This document shows, piece after piece, positions 21,439-31,368 of a stretch of 64,000 nucleotides of DNA. The notes under the pieces are model-generated. The model was not told the origin of the DNA. It saw only the letters and a list, made by a program, of their open reading frames with translations, and searched no databases. Origin of the DNA: Alphaproteobacteria bacterium casp-alpha6 (GTDB lineage: Bacteria > Pseudomonadota > Alphaproteobacteria > Rhodobacterales > Rhodobacteraceae); the NCBI GenBank assembly GCA_001510135.1, contig LFER01000015.1:1-64000 (forward strand), written 5' to 3'. The stretch's first letter is position 1. Each line of letters begins with the position of its first letter. A program made the position numbers and the translations under genes.

Positions 21439-22566
21439 ATGAGCCGAAACCAAACATTCGATGCGTGGTTGGGGGAATTTCGGGGCTCGCATTTGGGGCG
21501 GTATAGCGCTGATTTCTTGGACGGTGTTTTTTCGGATATAAATTTCCTTTCCGAGATACTTGAAAAAGATAGGAACCAAGCGGAAATGACTTTAAACACG
21601 GGGCAATATATCGAACGCCTCTTTTCTAGAGACCGCCTTATCAAAGGGCAAACAGCTTACACAAAGTGGTCAGATGTTTTGACAAAGGTCGAACAGGCCT
21701 ATGGTGTTGAGAGAAATGTTTTACTGGCCATCTGGGGGATTGAGACGTCATACGGAACGACACGCGGTGAAATTCCAACACTTTCTGCTTTGGCAACATT
21801 GGCCTTTGACGGGCGCCGTCGGCAGTTTTTTGAAGCAGAGCTTTCTGCCGCGATAGAAATCCTCCATGAATCTGCGAGATTTTCATCGCAATTCAAGGGA
21901 AGTTGGGCAGGCGCCATGGGGCATGTGCAATTCATGCCTTCGACATACCTAAATCATGCCGTTGATTTTGATGGCGATGGGATTGCAGACATCTGGTCAA
22001 ACAGTCCAATTGATGCGCTTGCTTCGGCGGCGTCCTATTTGTCATATCATGGATGGATCCCATCTTTGCCATGGGGATCCCTTGTCAAATTGCCACGTCA
22101 TTTTGACTATGCGCTTACAGCACCAAATATCCGAAAATCTGTCTCTGAATGGGTAGATATTGGCCTGAACAACCTTCCTGACAATCGTGATGCGATGGGG
22201 TCTTTAATCTTACCGATGGGCGCAACTGGTCCTGCATTTTGGATCAGTGACAATTTTGATGCCCTTAAACGGTATAATAATTCTAATTCATATGCACTTT
22301 CCGTTGGCCTACTGGGCAATGCGTTTACCACCAAGGAATATTGTCATTTCCAGTGGCCGACCAATATTAAAGCTCTGTCCAAAACTGACATGAAAACCCT
22401 GCAAACGCAGCTGACGAAACAGGGCTTTGACACCAAGGGCAGCGATGGGATTTTTGGCCCCAACACGGAACTGGCTATTCGCGCGTTTCAAAAACGCAGC
22501 GCTATGATTGAAGACGGATTTCCTAGCCTTGGTCTTTTGGAGCGCTTACGCAAAAACCAGCAGTGA
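21439..22566 (+). CDS. lytic murein transglycosylase (MltB-like) with C-terminal peptidoglycan-binding domain
   Basis: IWGIETSYGTTRGEIPTLSALATLAFDGRRRQFF; AGAMGHVQFMPSTYL; C-terminal PG-binding-1 repeat. Confidence 0.9.
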   Translation: MSRNQTFDAWLGEFRGSHLGRYSADFLDGVFSDINFLSEILEKDRNQAEMTLNTGQYIERLFSRDRLIKGQTAYTKWSDVLTKVEQAYGVERNVLLAIWGIETSYGTTRGEIPTLSALATLAFDGRRRQFFEAELSAAIEILHESARFSSQFKGSWAGAMGHVQFMPSTYLNHAVDFDGDGIADIWSNSPIDALASAASYLSYHGWIPSLPWGSLVKLPRHFDYALTAPNIRKSVSEWVDIGLNNLPDNRDAMGSLILPMGATGPAFWISDNFDALKRYNNSNSYALSVGLLGNAFTTKEYCHFQWPTNIKALSKTDMKTLQTQLTKQGFDTKGSDGIFGPNTELAIRAFQKRSAMIEDGFPSLGLLERLRKNQQ

Positions 22567-22572
22567 CAAACC

Positions 22573-24924
22573 TTATCCCTCCCCAAAGGGAATCCAGACG
22601 GTTTTAACTTCTGTCGCAGCGTCCAGAAACTCTTTTCCCTCTCCGGCCTCCCCCATCCAATCACGATCAACCCCGTAATTCACCCAAGCACGCTTCAGAT
22701 TCAAAGCCGCCCCAGTTTCGATGACTTTGGAGAGATCTTTTGACGAAAAGCTCCAAATCGCATCAAGGTTCATGTGCTTTGCCAGCGTGTCACAGAGTTC
22801 GCCATGCGCACCAGTCAAGATGCTAACGACCCCATTGGGCACATCCGAGGTATCCAAAATCTGATAAAATTCGGTCGCCACAAAAGGATAAGGTTCGGAG
22901 GCAACCATAATCATACGATTGCCCATGCTTAATCCTGCTGCCATTGTGGAAACGAGCCCAAGCAATGGCCAATCATCGGGACAGATAACTCCAATCTTTC
23001 CCACTGGTTCGTTCAGCTTTAACGCCAGTCCACGCATCGGAACATTTCTGACATCCCCGTCAAATTTATCTGCCCATGCGGCATAGGTGAACAGGCGGTC
23101 AATACTGGCCTCGACTTCTTTCCGTCCGTTTTTCCGTCCTGTCATTTGATTGATCGATTTTGCAAATTCTTCCCCGCGCGCAGACAGGTTTTCCGCGATA
23201 TAGTAAAGAATTTGCGCCCGCATATGCCCGTGTGTTGCTGACCAAGACGCTGCAGTATCGGCTGCCTCAAGCGCATTTCGAATGTCTTTACGGTTTGCCT
23301 GTGGAACATGTCCCATAAAATTCGATGATGCATCAAATACCGGATTTGAATACCCACTATCTGGGCGGGATTGTTTGCCCCCGATATAAAGCTTTGCAGT
23401 ACGGTCTAGGCCAGCTATCCCATCGTTTGTACCGCAATGTCCAACAATAGGCTCTAATTTTTTGAGAGTCTTGGCGCGGGGTTTGGTGTAGGCCTCAAGA
23501 CCTTCCCAACCACCTTCTCTTCCAAAACCGCTTTCCCGCATCCCCCCAAAACCCGCAGATGCGTCAAACATATTGGTACCGTTTATCCAAATGACGCCGG
23601 CTTTGATTTTTGGGGCAAGACCCAGACACAGGTTAACATTTTCACTCCAGATGGATGCCGCCAGGCCATAGCGCGTATCATTGGCCAATTTTGCGGCTTC
23701 GTCAGGTGTTCTAAAGGTCGTCGTAACCAAAACGGGGCCGAAAATTTCCTCTTGCATCAGGATGTCAGAGGTCCCAAGTCCTGAGATAAGGGTAGGGGGG
23801 AAATAACATCCTGTGTCTGGGATGCTTTCGCAGGATTGAAACATCTCACCCGCGGGGTTGTCAGACAGCATTTGGGAAATTCTGGATTTCTGCACAGGAT
23901 CGACAATCGCACCAATATCAATTGATTTGTCCATCGGGTCCCCAACGCGAAGTGTTTTCATGCGGGTTTTGATCTTGTTGAGAAATTTATCTGCGACACC
24001 TTCCTGAACCAAAAGCCGTGATCCCGCACAACAGACTTGACCCTGATTAAGCCATATGGCGTCAACAACGCCCTCTACTGCGCTGTCAAGATCGGCATCG
24101 TCAAAGACAATAAAAGGGGATTTTCCGCCAAGTTCCAGAGTCAGGGATTTACCAGTCCCCGCCGTCGCCTCTCTGATCTTGCGACCCACTTCTGTGGAGC
24201 CGGTAAAGGCGATTTTATCAATGTTGGGCTCAGAAACGATCAGCTCCCCGACACGTCCGTCCCCGGTAACAATGTTTACAACACCTTTCGGAACACCGGC
24301 TTGTTGGCAAATTTCTGCAAAAAGAAGCGCGCTAAGCGACGTGTATTCTGCCGGTTTAAGCACGACAGTATTGCCCATGGCGAGCGCGGGCGCAATTTTC
24401 CATGCCAACATCAAAATTGGGAAATTCCAAGGAATAATCTGACCACAGATTCCAACCGCCTGACGGTCTGGCAAGGATTTTTCCATCAATTGCGCCATGC
24501 CCGCATGATAATAAAAATGCCTTTGCGCCAAGGGAATATCTATATCGCGGCTTTCGCGTATGGGTTTACCGTTGTCCAACGTTTCCAGCGTCGCAAAAAG
24601 CCTGCTTTGTTTTTGCAAAAGCCGCGCGATGGCATAAAGCACTTTAGCGCGACCGTGACCGCCAAGTGCTTCCCATCCAGATTGCGCTGCAACTGCGGCC
24701 TTGACTGCGGCCGACACAGATTTTGCAGAGGCCTGACTGATCTGTGCCAGTTCTTCTGTCGTTGCCGGATTGATGGTGAGAAACAAATCTTCCGGTTTTG
24801 TGAATGCACCGTTGATGAAATGGCCAAACCTTCCTTTGTGCGACGCGATCCATTTCATCGCCTCTTCATTTGCTTCGGGTGCTTTTCCGTAGTCCATCGT
24901 TTCAAAAATCTGGCTGATGTTCAT
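22573..24924 (-). CDS. two-domain aldehyde dehydrogenase (ALDH16-like)
   Basis: 783 aa; full ALDH domain (TLELGGKSPFIVFDDADLD; NQGQVCCAGSRL) followed by a second ALDH-like domain lacking those motifs. Confidence 0.9.
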   Translation of the reverse strand: MNISQIFETMDYGKAPEANEEAMKWIASHKGRFGHFINGAFTKPEDLFLTINPATTEELAQISQASAKSVSAAVKAAVAAQSGWEALGGHGRAKVLYAIARLLQKQSRLFATLETLDNGKPIRESRDIDIPLAQRHFYYHAGMAQLMEKSLPDRQAVGICGQIIPWNFPILMLAWKIAPALAMGNTVVLKPAEYTSLSALLFAEICQQAGVPKGVVNIVTGDGRVGELIVSEPNIDKIAFTGSTEVGRKIREATAGTGKSLTLELGGKSPFIVFDDADLDSAVEGVVDAIWLNQGQVCCAGSRLLVQEGVADKFLNKIKTRMKTLRVGDPMDKSIDIGAIVDPVQKSRISQMLSDNPAGEMFQSCESIPDTGCYFPPTLISGLGTSDILMQEEIFGPVLVTTTFRTPDEAAKLANDTRYGLAASIWSENVNLCLGLAPKIKAGVIWINGTNMFDASAGFGGMRESGFGREGGWEGLEAYTKPRAKTLKKLEPIVGHCGTNDGIAGLDRTAKLYIGGKQSRPDSGYSNPVFDASSNFMGHVPQANRKDIRNALEAADTAASWSATHGHMRAQILYYIAENLSARGEEFAKSINQMTGRKNGRKEVEASIDRLFTYAAWADKFDGDVRNVPMRGLALKLNEPVGKIGVICPDDWPLLGLVSTMAAGLSMGNRMIMVASEPYPFVATEFYQILDTSDVPNGVVSILTGAHGELCDTLAKHMNLDAIWSFSSKDLSKVIETGAALNLKRAWVNYGVDRDWMGEAGEGKEFLDAATEVKTVWIPFGEG

Positions 24925-24944
24925 TGGGGTTCTCCGGAATGGGT

Positions 24945-25934
24945 CTAGGCCATCGGGTGACGGTGTGAAGCGGAATAGGCTCCGGTGACGAAATGTTCGA
25001 GTTGGCGTTCAATATCACCTAACAGCGATGATGCACCAAAGCGGAAGAGTTCAGGGTTCAGCCAGGAGTTTCCCAGCTCTTCTTTGATAAGCGACAGATA
25101 GGTCAGCGCATCTTTGGCTTTGGATATCCCTCCTGCGGGTTTATAACCAACCTTGAACCCCGTTTGTTCGTAATAATCCCGGATCGCACGCACCATCACC
25201 AAGGATACGGGAAGCGTTGCGTTCACACTTTCTTTTCCGGTGGAAGTTTTGATAAAATCCGCCCCAGCCATCATACAAATCAGTGACGCGCGCGCCACGT
25301 TGCGCAGGCTTCCCAATTCCCCTGTGGCCAAGATTGTTTTGAGATGGGCATCCCCGCAAGCGTCACGAAATCGTTTGACCTCATCATAAAGTGCGGCCCA
25401 GTTTTGAGTCAAAACATGGCGTCTTGAAATGACAATATCAATTTCCTCAGCACCGCAAGAAACGCTTTCCTTGATTTCGGCAATGCGCAGCTCAAGTGGG
25501 GACAATCCGGCAGGAAACCCAGTGGAGACAGCAGCGACAGGGATGCCGGAATCCTGTAAACGTGTCACAGCTGCCTTAATCATATCATGGTAAACACAGA
25601 CGGCCCCAACCCTGATCTTTGGAACATCCAGCTGACTGAGAATATCCTGACGTATCGGGTTTTTTGCCTTGTCGCATAACCGGTAAACACGGCCTTCGGT
25701 GTCATCCCCTGACAGGGTGGTAAGGTCGATGCATGAGACAGCACGAAGCAACCATGCCACTTGATGAGATTTTTTCACCGAACGTCGAGTGGAAAGAGTC
25801 GATGCGCGTCTTTCAATTGCTGATGTGTTTGCTTGGGCCGACATGACCCAGTCCAGGTTCAGCGCCTGACCGGGGTTGCGATCCAAATGATTTGAAACAG
25901 AACGCAGAGCAGTCGTCAAAGAGTGTGTTTCCAT
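24945..25934 (-). CDS. deoC: deoxyribose-phosphate aldolase
   Basis: 329 aa; ADFIKTSTGKESVNAT; VGYKPAGGISKAKDAL. Confidence 0.94.
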   Translation of the reverse strand: METHSLTTALRSVSNHLDRNPGQALNLDWVMSAQANTSAIERRASTLSTRRSVKKSHQVAWLLRAVSCIDLTTLSGDDTEGRVYRLCDKAKNPIRQDILSQLDVPKIRVGAVCVYHDMIKAAVTRLQDSGIPVAAVSTGFPAGLSPLELRIAEIKESVSCGAEEIDIVISRRHVLTQNWAALYDEVKRFRDACGDAHLKTILATGELGSLRNVARASLICMMAGADFIKTSTGKESVNATLPVSLVMVRAIRDYYEQTGFKVGYKPAGGISKAKDALTYLSLIKEELGNSWLNPELFRFGASSLLGDIERQLEHFVTGAYSASHRHPMA

Positions 25935-26010
25935 AGTATTACCAATTTTTCACATCATAAACCGTGACACGCTGGATAGTGAATGACAAGAATTTGTTCG
26001 GAAAATAAAT

Positions 26011-26025
26011 TGCGAATAATTCGCA
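26011..26025. promoter_or_regulatory. putative Fur-family (Mur/Fur-type) operator, box 1
   Basis: Perfect 7-1-7 inverted repeat TGCGAAT-A-ATTCGCA upstream of the metal ABC transporter. Confidence 0.6.
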
Positions 26026-26040
26026 TTTGCATTGACTTTT

Positions 26041-26055
26041 TGCAAATTATTCTCA
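26041..26055. promoter_or_regulatory. putative Fur-family operator, box 2
   Basis: TGCAAAT-T-ATTCTCA, imperfect 7-1-7 repeat exactly 30 bp downstream of box 1. Confidence 0.5.
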
Positions 26056-26082
26056 TTATCAAGTACAGAGGCTTTTTTAAAG

Positions 26083-27042
26083 ATGAAACGCAGAGACATT
26101 CTTTTAGGTTTGGGCGCTGGGCTGCTGGTTGTTCCACTGCGGGCGGCGGCGGTTGGCGCACCATTGAATGTTGTCGCCACCACGGGCATGATCTCTGATC
26201 TGATTTCCAATATAGGCGGATCAATTGTTGATGTGCTTGGGATCATGGGTCCGGGTGTGGATCCTCATTCCTATCGCCATACTCGTAGCGATATTTTAGC
26301 TATGACAAGGGCTGATGTCGTCTTTTACCACGGTCTTGACCTTGAAATTCAGATGATGGAATTTTTTCAACAACTGTCGCAAAAAAGTCCAGTCAAGGCA
26401 ATTGCCAACGCAATTGACCGGTCAAAGCTATTGAGTTCAGTTGTAAAGGGGAATTCTTTCGACCCGCACGTCTGGATGGATCCTATGATCTGGGCAGAAA
26501 CCATTGGTCCGGTTGTTGAAACCCTCCACCAAATCATGCCTGATAAATTGAATTTCCTAATGTCGAATGCAGACAATTACAGAAAGAAATTACAGGCGCT
26601 TGATGTTTATTCAAAGCAAGTCCTGACAAGTGTTCCAAGGCAAAGCGCAATTTTAATAACTGCGCATGATGCTTTTGCCTATTTTGGGGCCGCCTATGAT
26701 TTTGAAGTGATCGGCGTTCAGGGAATATCAACAAATTCAGAGGCAGGTCTGTATCGTATCGGGGAACTGGTCGACCTAATTGTGGATCGCAACGTGTCAG
26801 CGGTTTTTGTGGAAAGTTCTGTATCAGATCGAAACATGCGGGCGCTTATAGAAGGCGCAGCAGCCAAAGGCCACGCGGTGTCACTGGGCGGGGAATTGTT
26901 TTCTGATGCAATGGGTCCCGCTGGCAGTTACGAGGGTACCTATATTGGAATGATCGATCATAATGTGACAACGATTGCCAGAGCGCTCGGTGGAACGGTT
27001 CCGGAACGTGGATGGCAAAACAAGCTTGGATTGGGAACATGA
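26083..27042 (+). CDS. sitA: metal (Mn/Zn/Fe) ABC transporter substrate-binding protein
   Basis: MKRRDILLGLGAGLLVVPLRAAAVGAPLNVVATTGMISDLISNIGG...GPGVDPHSYRHTRSD; TroA/SitA/MntC fold motifs. Confidence 0.9.
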   Translation: MKRRDILLGLGAGLLVVPLRAAAVGAPLNVVATTGMISDLISNIGGSIVDVLGIMGPGVDPHSYRHTRSDILAMTRADVVFYHGLDLEIQMMEFFQQLSQKSPVKAIANAIDRSKLLSSVVKGNSFDPHVWMDPMIWAETIGPVVETLHQIMPDKLNFLMSNADNYRKKLQALDVYSKQVLTSVPRQSAILITAHDAFAYFGAAYDFEVIGVQGISTNSEAGLYRIGELVDLIVDRNVSAVFVESSVSDRNMRALIEGAAAKGHAVSLGGELFSDAMGPAGSYEGTYIGMIDHNVTTIARALGGTVPERGWQNKLGLGT

Positions 27043-27845
27043 TGGCAGGAGTTGCGCTGGTTTCAGATCAAGGAGTTCGGCTGGGCGAGGCCAGAGAGCC
27101 GGGGGAAGAGCCGCTTAATATACGCGGTTTGACGGTCTCTTATGGTCAGGTTCCCGCTGTGTATTCCATCGACTTTTCCGTAAAATCGGGATCTTTGATG
27201 GGAATAGTTGGACCGAATGGTGCGGGAAAATCGACAGTATTAAAGGCAGCAATGGGTATTTTGCCCCTTATTTCAGGACAGGTAACATTTTTTGGAAAAC
27301 CTCTTAAAGAGGCGCGCCACAGAGTTGCCTATGTCCCGCAACGTGCAAGCGTGGATTGGGATTTTCCGGCTACAGTCTATGATGTGGTTTTGATGGGCCT
27401 CTATCCGTCGCTGGGACTATTGCGTCGTGTATCAAAGGCGGACAAAGCCAAAGTGGCAGAAAGCCTCGCGAAAGTTGGGATGCAGGATTTCGTAGACCGT
27501 CAAATTGGACAATTGTCAGGCGGGCAACAACAAAGGGTCTTTCTTGCCCGATCACTTGTGCAACAGGCGGATGTTTTTCTTTTAGATGAACCTTTTGCAG
27601 GCGTTGATGCAGCAACGGAAACAGCGATCATGGGTGTTTTAAAGGGTCTGCAGGAAGACGGCAAAACCATTATTTCCGTTCATCACGATTTAAGTACAGT
27701 GAGCACCTATTTTGATCATCTGTTTTTGCTCAACCGAAAGGCAGTGGCCTACGGTCCAGTAGCGGAGGTGTTTACGAAAGAAAATCTTTCCATTGCCTAT
27801 GGTGGCAAACTTGCTGCAGCGCAGTTGGATACGATGGGACTTTAA
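27012..27845 (+). CDS. sitB: metal ABC transporter ATP-binding protein
   Basis: GIVGPNGAGKSTVLKAAMG; LSGGQQQRVFLARSL; LLDEPFAGVD. Confidence 0.93.
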   Translation: MAKQAWIGNMMAGVALVSDQGVRLGEAREPGEEPLNIRGLTVSYGQVPAVYSIDFSVKSGSLMGIVGPNGAGKSTVLKAAMGILPLISGQVTFFGKPLKEARHRVAYVPQRASVDWDFPATVYDVVLMGLYPSLGLLRRVSKADKAKVAESLAKVGMQDFVDRQIGQLSGGQQQRVFLARSLVQQADVFLLDEPFAGVDAATETAIMGVLKGLQEDGKTIISVHHDLSTVSTYFDHLFLLNRKAVAYGPVAEVFTKENLSIAYGGKLAAAQLDTMGL

Positions 27846-29056
27846 TGTTGTGGGCCGCGCTTTCCCTGTCATTGGGATATAACGCAACACTTGTGACACT
27901 TGGGGCAAGCCTGCTTGGAGCAGCAGCAGGAATGGCGGGAACATTCCTGTATCTAAGAAAAAATGCCCTTATTAGTGACGCAATTTCCCATGCAACATTA
28001 CCTGGGTTGGGTTTTGCCTTTCTGGTGGCGTTTGGTTTTGGAATAGATGGCCGTCAATTGTTGATCCTTCTGAGTGGCTCTGCACTCAGTGCGGCACTGG
28101 GGTTGTATTTTGTGAATTGGCTCACGCGGGAAACAAGACTGACGCAGGACACCGCAATCGGTTGCGTGCTTTCGGTGTTTTTTGCCTTTGGCGTCGTTCT
28201 TTTAACCATAATTCAAGTCATTCCAGCTGGCCGGAAGGCTGGGCTTGAAAGCTTTCTTTTGGGCTCAACAGCCGGCATGCTATATTCGGATGCTCTTTTG
28301 ATCCTTATCCTAAGTATCATCACGGCGCTGGTTCTATTTGTGTTTTTGCGCCCAATAAAACTTGTGGTGTTTGACCAAGGTTATAGTGAAACTCTTGGTA
28401 TTTCAGTGCGGCGTGTTGATTTTATTATTCTCATGGTCACTCTGGCCGTCACCGTTCTGGGAATGAAGATCGTTGGCCTTATTCTAATTGTGGCACTCTT
28501 GATCATTCCAGCGGTCAGCGCACGGTTTTGGAGCGAGAGGACCAATATCATACTTGTCACGGCAACTTTGTTTGGTGCGCTATCGGGGTATATCGGCTCT
28601 GCAATATCGGCTGTATCACCGGGATTACCCACAGGACCGATCATTGTTCTATGCTGTTTTGGATTGTTTTTGTTCTCGTTTCTTTTTGCACCAAAAAGGG
28701 GGGTTTTGGCGGTTGCACTGGATCACTACAGATTTCAAAAGGCTGTGCATCTTACGCAAGGGCTTTTGTCGATGGCTGCGGCGCAACCGATTTATGAACC
28801 AAAAACACAACGTTTGTTGCGCCGTTTGGGATATATCCGAGCTGATGGTGTTGCAACGGAGACAGGAAAATCCTTAGCGGCAAAGACGCTTTTGAATGAA
28901 AAACGATGGTCTTATTGGCAGGAAATATTGAAGGAAAGTGATCAGTTGGATGGTCAAGCCGTGTTCAATTTGATGGACATTGAAACCAAACTTACACCGG
29001 ATCAAATCAAGTCAATTGATCAAGGCTTGGCCTTAAAACAGGGGGAGCGCATGTGA
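27845..29056 (+). CDS. sitC: metal ABC transporter permease with C-terminal winged-helix-like extension
   Basis: 403 aa; ABC-3 permease plus about 120-aa soluble tail (LLRRLGYIRADGVATETGKSLAAKTLLNEKRWSYWQEIL). Confidence 0.9.
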   Translation: MLWAALSLSLGYNATLVTLGASLLGAAAGMAGTFLYLRKNALISDAISHATLPGLGFAFLVAFGFGIDGRQLLILLSGSALSAALGLYFVNWLTRETRLTQDTAIGCVLSVFFAFGVVLLTIIQVIPAGRKAGLESFLLGSTAGMLYSDALLILILSIITALVLFVFLRPIKLVVFDQGYSETLGISVRRVDFIILMVTLAVTVLGMKIVGLILIVALLIIPAVSARFWSERTNIILVTATLFGALSGYIGSAISAVSPGLPTGPIIVLCCFGLFLFSFLFAPKRGVLAVALDHYRFQKAVHLTQGLLSMAAAQPIYEPKTQRLLRRLGYIRADGVATETGKSLAAKTLLNEKRWSYWQEILKESDQLDGQAVFNLMDIETKLTPDQIKSIDQGLALKQGERM

Positions 29057-29967
29057 TGGGAAGCGAATTTGTTGCCCTTGGCCTGACGCCCGTATTGATC
29101 TCTGCTTTCGCGGGTATGGCTTGCGCACTGCCGGGTAATTTTTTGGTCCTGCGCAAGCAGGCGCTTATCGGTGATGCGATCAGCCATGTGGTTTTACCAG
29201 GGATTGTTGTTGCATATTTGCTGACGGGGCAGGTGTCTACATGGCCCATGATGTTGGGCGCGGCCGGAGCGGCGGTAATTTCAGTCGTTCTGATTGAGAT
29301 GATACGCCGTTTGGGTCGCATTGAATATGGTGCCGCTATGGGTGTAATATTCACCACCATGTTTGCGGCCGGTGTTTTGCTTTTGGAACAATCAGATACA
29401 AGCCGCGTACATTTGGACGTCGAGCATGCGCTTTTCGGAAATCTAGAGACCCTGATTTGGCTCCAATCTGATGGCTGGGGGTCATTGTTGGATCCTTTAT
29501 CTCTGGCCCAATTACCACCTCAGTTTTTTAGGATGGTGATCGCGTTTTTTGTGATTTCGGCCTTTACCTATATCTTTTGGCGTCCCTTGGTTCTGATTAG
29601 CTTTGACGAAGCTTATGCAAGGACCATCGGCACACAGGCGACAGTGGTTGGATTTCTTTTGGTTGTACTTGCGGCAATGGCGGCTGTGGCTGCCTTTGAT
29701 GCGGTGGGGTCTATTATCGTGATTGCGATGATCTTGTGCCCGCCGGCGACTGCGAGACTTTTGACCAATGACATAAAAACACAGGTCTTTTTAAGCCTGA
29801 TTTTAGCGCTTGGCGCGACGTTGATCGGATATGTGGTAGCGGGCTATCTTCCTCTTTGGTTGGGGTATTCCAACACATTAAGCGCAGCGGGGATGATCGC
29901 AACAGTCAGCGGCTTGCTTCTTGCTTCGTCTGCGATATACGGGCGTCATCGAAAAAGAGTGATCTGA
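29053..29967 (+). CDS. sitD: metal ABC transporter permease
   Basis: 304 aa; PGNFLVLRKQALIGDAISHVVLPGIVVAYLL. Confidence 0.92.
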   Translation: MMGSEFVALGLTPVLISAFAGMACALPGNFLVLRKQALIGDAISHVVLPGIVVAYLLTGQVSTWPMMLGAAGAAVISVVLIEMIRRLGRIEYGAAMGVIFTTMFAAGVLLLEQSDTSRVHLDVEHALFGNLETLIWLQSDGWGSLLDPLSLAQLPPQFFRMVIAFFVISAFTYIFWRPLVLISFDEAYARTIGTQATVVGFLLVVLAAMAAVAAFDAVGSIIVIAMILCPPATARLLTNDIKTQVFLSLILALGATLIGYVVAGYLPLWLGYSNTLSAAGMIATVSGLLLASSAIYGRHRKRVI

Positions 29968-29979
29968 AGGGACTAGGGT

Positions 29980-30498
29980 ATGGCGGGTGCAAGACCAGAA
30001 CAGGCGATATTGACGCGTGACACTGACATGACCAAAACGGCAGCCACACGTAGTGTGATTGAAAATATGGTTGATGGATTGAACGATCATCGCATTTCAG
30101 ACATCGGAGAGTTTTTTGCAGAAAGCTTCCGCTGGATCGGAAACCAAGGGTGCGGCACAAAAAACGGACTGCGCGCTTTTCAGGAAAATTGGCAAAAACC
30201 TTTTCAGGCAGCCTTTTCAGATAAGGTATGTATAGACGAAGCGCGTCTTTACATGGGCGAATGGGCGGCGGCCTTTGGTCGGCAAGAAGCCATCCATTCA
30301 GGTGAATTCATGGGCATTGCTCCGACTGGAAAGAAAGTTGAAATTCGCTACATGGATTTCTGGAAAGTCGAGGATGGCAAAATCACTGATAATTATGTGA
30401 TGGTTGATTTTCCCCATGTAATGGCGCAGCTTGGAAAAGACGCCTTTGATGGTCATGGGTGGGAAAAATTTGATGCTCGGGATTCGGGCAAAGGGTAA
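29980..30498 (+). CDS. SnoaL-like ester cyclase family protein
   Basis: FFAESFRWIGNQGCGTKNGLRAFQENW...GKKVEIRYMDFWKVEDGKITDNYVMVD. Confidence 0.8.
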   Translation: MAGARPEQAILTRDTDMTKTAATRSVIENMVDGLNDHRISDIGEFFAESFRWIGNQGCGTKNGLRAFQENWQKPFQAAFSDKVCIDEARLYMGEWAAAFGRQEAIHSGEFMGIAPTGKKVEIRYMDFWKVEDGKITDNYVMVDFPHVMAQLGKDAFDGHGWEKFDARDSGKG

Positions 30499-30538
30499 AC
30501 ATCTACGCCCTTCACAATCACAACATTGAATTCAGCTG

Positions 30539-31306
30539 TCACTGGCTATAATTGCTGCCCTCTTCGTCAAGGATTGCTTTGAGCTCTTCAAAGTGACGCT
30601 GGTCCTGTTCCGGATAGGTTTCAAGCTGATCAGCCACCTTTGATGCAACTTCATCCGAAAGCACGCGCAGCGGTTGTCCGGTTTGCAAAGCCCGAATGTA
30701 AGTTTCCGCGGCACGTTCAAAATAATAGAGCCTATTGAATGTATCAGCGACCGTTTCCCCAATCACCAAAACACCATGATTACCCATTATCATGACCTTT
30801 TTTTTGGGATCTTGCAGCATCGCGGCGCAACGTTCCCCTTCGTCTTCAAACGCAAGCCCGCCATAGTTGTCATCAATCACATAGCGATTGTAAAAAGTGG
30901 CACAGTTTTGATCGATTGGAAGAAGTCTGCTGTCTTTGAGGGATGCCAAAACTGTTGCGTGGATTGAATGCACATGCATCGCGCATCGCGCATGGGGGCA
31001 GTTGCGATGGAGAGAGCCATGCAACCCCCAGGCCGTTGGATCTGGCGCATCCGGCCCAGAAAGAGTATCGGGATTATTCGCATCAATTTCGATAATATCG
31101 CTGGCTTTGATGCGGGAAAAATGACTCTGACTTGGGTTCATCAGAAATCTGGTTCCATCTTCGTTGACGGCAAGCGAAAAATGATTGGCTACGGCTTCGT
31201 GATAATTTAACCGTGCGGTCCAACGAAATGCTGCCGCCAAATCCACACGTTCCTGCCAATTGTCCATATTTGGTCTTAAGTGCGTTACAGTCATCTTTCG
31301 CTCCAT
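30539..31306 (-). CDS. class II aldolase/adducin family protein
   Basis: 255 aa; NHFSLAV...HGSLHRNCPHARCAMHVHSIHATVLAS...MIMGNHGVLVIGET. Confidence 0.88.
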   Translation of the reverse strand: MERKMTVTHLRPNMDNWQERVDLAAAFRWTARLNYHEAVANHFSLAVNEDGTRFLMNPSQSHFSRIKASDIIEIDANNPDTLSGPDAPDPTAWGLHGSLHRNCPHARCAMHVHSIHATVLASLKDSRLLPIDQNCATFYNRYVIDDNYGGLAFEDEGERCAAMLQDPKKKVMIMGNHGVLVIGETVADTFNRLYYFERAAETYIRALQTGQPLRVLSDEVASKVADQLETYPEQDQRHFEELKAILDEEGSNYSQ

Positions 31307-31368
31307 CGGATTTTGCAGATGGTATTTCTACGTCAATACCCTTGGCTTAAACCATAGTTGTCACAAAT

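Noticed and set aside
24037-24948. 303-aa plus-strand ORF opposite the ALDH gene
   Set aside because: Shadow ORF, Cys/Arg/Phe-rich with no coherent domain
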